5,057 nt of DNA from Bifidobacteriaceae bacterium (GTDB lineage: Bacteria > Actinomycetota > Actinomycetes > Actinomycetales > WQXJ01), in contig JAISIU010000329.1 in NCBI GenBank assembly GCA_031261885.1, positions 1-5,057 on the forward strand. The letters are read 5' to 3'. The translations under genes were made by a program, and so were the position numbers. Position 1 is the stretch's first letter, and every line of letters begins with the position of its first letter. Shown here one piece after another: positions 4,177-5,057 of this stretch. The notes below the pieces were generated by a model. That model did no database searches. It saw only the letters and a list, made by a program, of their open reading frames with translations, and was not told the DNA's origin.

Positions 4177-5057
4177 GTGGCAAAGCGCGTACACGAGCTG
4201 GCTAAAGAGCTCGGCGTCACGAGCAAGGAAGTCCTCGCCAAGCTCAAGGAGATCGGCGAATACGTCAAGGGTCCGTCCTCGACGGTCCTGGCGCCGGTCG
4301 AACGGGCCGTGCGCGAGGCGTTCCCCCCACCCGCACCCAAAGCCGAACCGGAAGCCCAACCTGAGCCCGCGCCCAAGGCGAAGGCCAAAGCGAGCGCCAA
4401 GGCGGGGCCCAAGCCCGGCCCCAAGCCGGGACCGGCCAAGGCGGCCGAACCCGAACCGGTGGCGCCGCAGCCCGAGCCGGCCGCGCAGCCGGAGCCGGCC
4501 GTGGCGGCCGAACCGCCGCAGCCCGAACCCGCGCCGGAGCCCAAGGCCGAACCGAAGGCCGCGGCGCCGGAGAAGCTGGCCCCCGCGCCTGCCGCTCCGG
4601 ACAAGGCGGCGCCCGTGGCGGGCGTTCCCAGGCCGCGCGTCAAGCCCGGTCCCCGACCCGGCAACAACCCGTTCTCCTCCACCCAGGGCATGAAGCCGCA
4701 GCACCACGGCCCGCGCCCGGGCAACAACCCGTTCGCCCCCAAGCAGGGCATGCCGCGTCCGGGCGGCCACGCCAAGGACTCCGAACATCCGGGCGGTCCC
4801 CGTCCGGTGCCGCGTCCGGGTCCCAAGCCGGGTCCCCGGCCCGGTCCGCACCCAGGCGGCTTCCGGCCCGGCCAGGGCGCGGCGGCCGGTCGCGGCCGTG
4901 GCCGTGGCGGCGCAGGCTCCCCGCGCGGCGGCCAGAACGGCTCCGGCCGTCCCGGCTCCGGCAACGGCGGCAACACCGGTGGCGGCGGTCCGCGCGTCGG
5001 CGGTTTCAGCGGCCGTGGCGGTCGCGGGGGCCGTGGCCAGACGGCGGGCGCGTTCGG
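4177..5057 (+). CDS. infB: Translation initiation factor IF-2, N-terminal part (3' end outside window)
   Basis: IF2 is the GTPase that places initiator fMet-tRNA on the ribosome and promotes subunit joining. The first 293 residues are present, starting at GTG. Residues 1-50 form the IF2_N helical domain (VAKRVHELAKELGVTSKEVL, then GEYVKGPSSTV). Residues 50-155 are a Pro/Ala/Glu/Lys linker with PEP, PKA and KPGPKPGP patterns. Residues 160-172 and 180-192 are two copies of RPGNNPF..xQGM spaced exactly 20 residues apart. From about 225 to 293 the chain is Gly/Arg-rich with RGRGRGG and GRGGRGGRG runs. Such linkers are typical of actinobacterial IF2, which is commonly over 900 residues long. The GTP-binding and C-terminal domains lie beyond the window edge, which cuts a codon. 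Confidence 0.96.
   Translation, partial: MAKRVHELAKELGVTSKEVLAKLKEIGEYVKGPSSTVLAPVERAVREAFPPPAPKAEPEAQPEPAPKAKAKASAKAGPKPGPKPGPAKAAEPEPVAPQPEPAAQPEPAVAAEPPQPEPAPEPKAEPKAAAPEKLAPAPAAPDKAAPVAGVPRPRVKPGPRPGNNPFSSTQGMKPQHHGPRPGNNPFAPKQGMPRPGGHAKDSEHPGGPRPVPRPGPKPGPRPGPHPGGFRPGQGAAAGRGRGRGGAGSPRGGQNGSGRPGSGNGGNTGGGGPRVGGFSGRGGRGGRGQTAGAF
4654..4752 (+). repeat. Two-copy coding repeat RPGNNPF in infB
   Basis: The 39-bp units at 4654-4692 and 4714-4752 encode RPGNNPFSSTQGM and RPGNNPFAPKQGM, 60 bp apart start to start. They lie in the disordered IF2 linker. RPGNNPF blocks recur in IF2 of many actinobacteria, so this is a family feature rather than a local duplication. Confidence 0.75.

Noticed and set aside
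3517..4851. Minus-strand open frame (444 codons) across ylxR and infB
   Set aside because: Its translation is a Gly/Arg/Leu repeat mirrored from the infB linker; ylxR and infB on the plus strand have clear motifs and ribosome binding sites.
4320..5057. Low-complexity repetitive DNA in infB as a possible tandem repeat or assembly artefact
   Set aside because: The frame stays open throughout and the Pro/Ala/Lys then Gly/Arg composition with RPGNNPF blocks is normal for the IF2 linker of actinobacteria.

Overview
The window is a very GC-rich piece of bacterial chromosome, almost certainly from a high-GC actinomycete (Actinomycetota). The signs are the strong preference for G or C at third codon positions, the short NusA that ends after its second KH domain, and the long Pro/Ala/Lys-rich then Gly/Arg-rich N-terminal linker of IF2 with RPGNNPF blocks. 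The genus cannot be named from this sequence. It is a housekeeping region of translation and transcription genes; no mobile element, CRISPR array, tRNA or rRNA was seen.

Layout. (1) 1-311, plus strand: the 3' end of proS, encoding the anticodon-binding domain of prolyl-tRNA synthetase. (2) 312-486: a convergent intergenic stretch that is AT-richer than its surroundings. It holds a small hairpin just after the proS stop and a remarkable long inverted repeat at 372-432. (3) 487-1740, minus strand: a CDP-glycerol:glycerophosphotransferase-family (TagB/TagF-like) wall-polymer transferase. (4) 1741-1983: a divergent promoter region whose plus-strand nusA leader contains nested palindromes. (5) 1984-2970, plus strand: nusA. 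(6) 2974-3456, minus strand: a YbjN-domain protein whose stop codon lies 3 bp from that of nusA. (7) 3457-3787: a 331-bp divergent intergenic region with a candidate promoter on each strand and no credible gene. (8) 3788-4114, plus strand: ylxR (DUF448). (9) 4177 to the end, plus strand: the 5' part of infB (IF2), running out of the window.

How the genes relate. proS, nusA, ylxR and infB belong to the classic translation/transcription neighbourhood, usually rimP-nusA-ylxR-infB in bacteria. Here two opposite-strand genes interrupt it. The glycerophosphotransferase occupies the space upstream of nusA where rimP is usually found, and the YbjN gene separates nusA from ylxR-infB. nusA and ylxR-infB therefore cannot share a simple single transcript in the usual way, and each probably has its own promoter. 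This rearranged order, the long hairpin at 372-432 and the structured nusA leader are the points most worth checking. I see no evidence of a wholly new multi-gene system.
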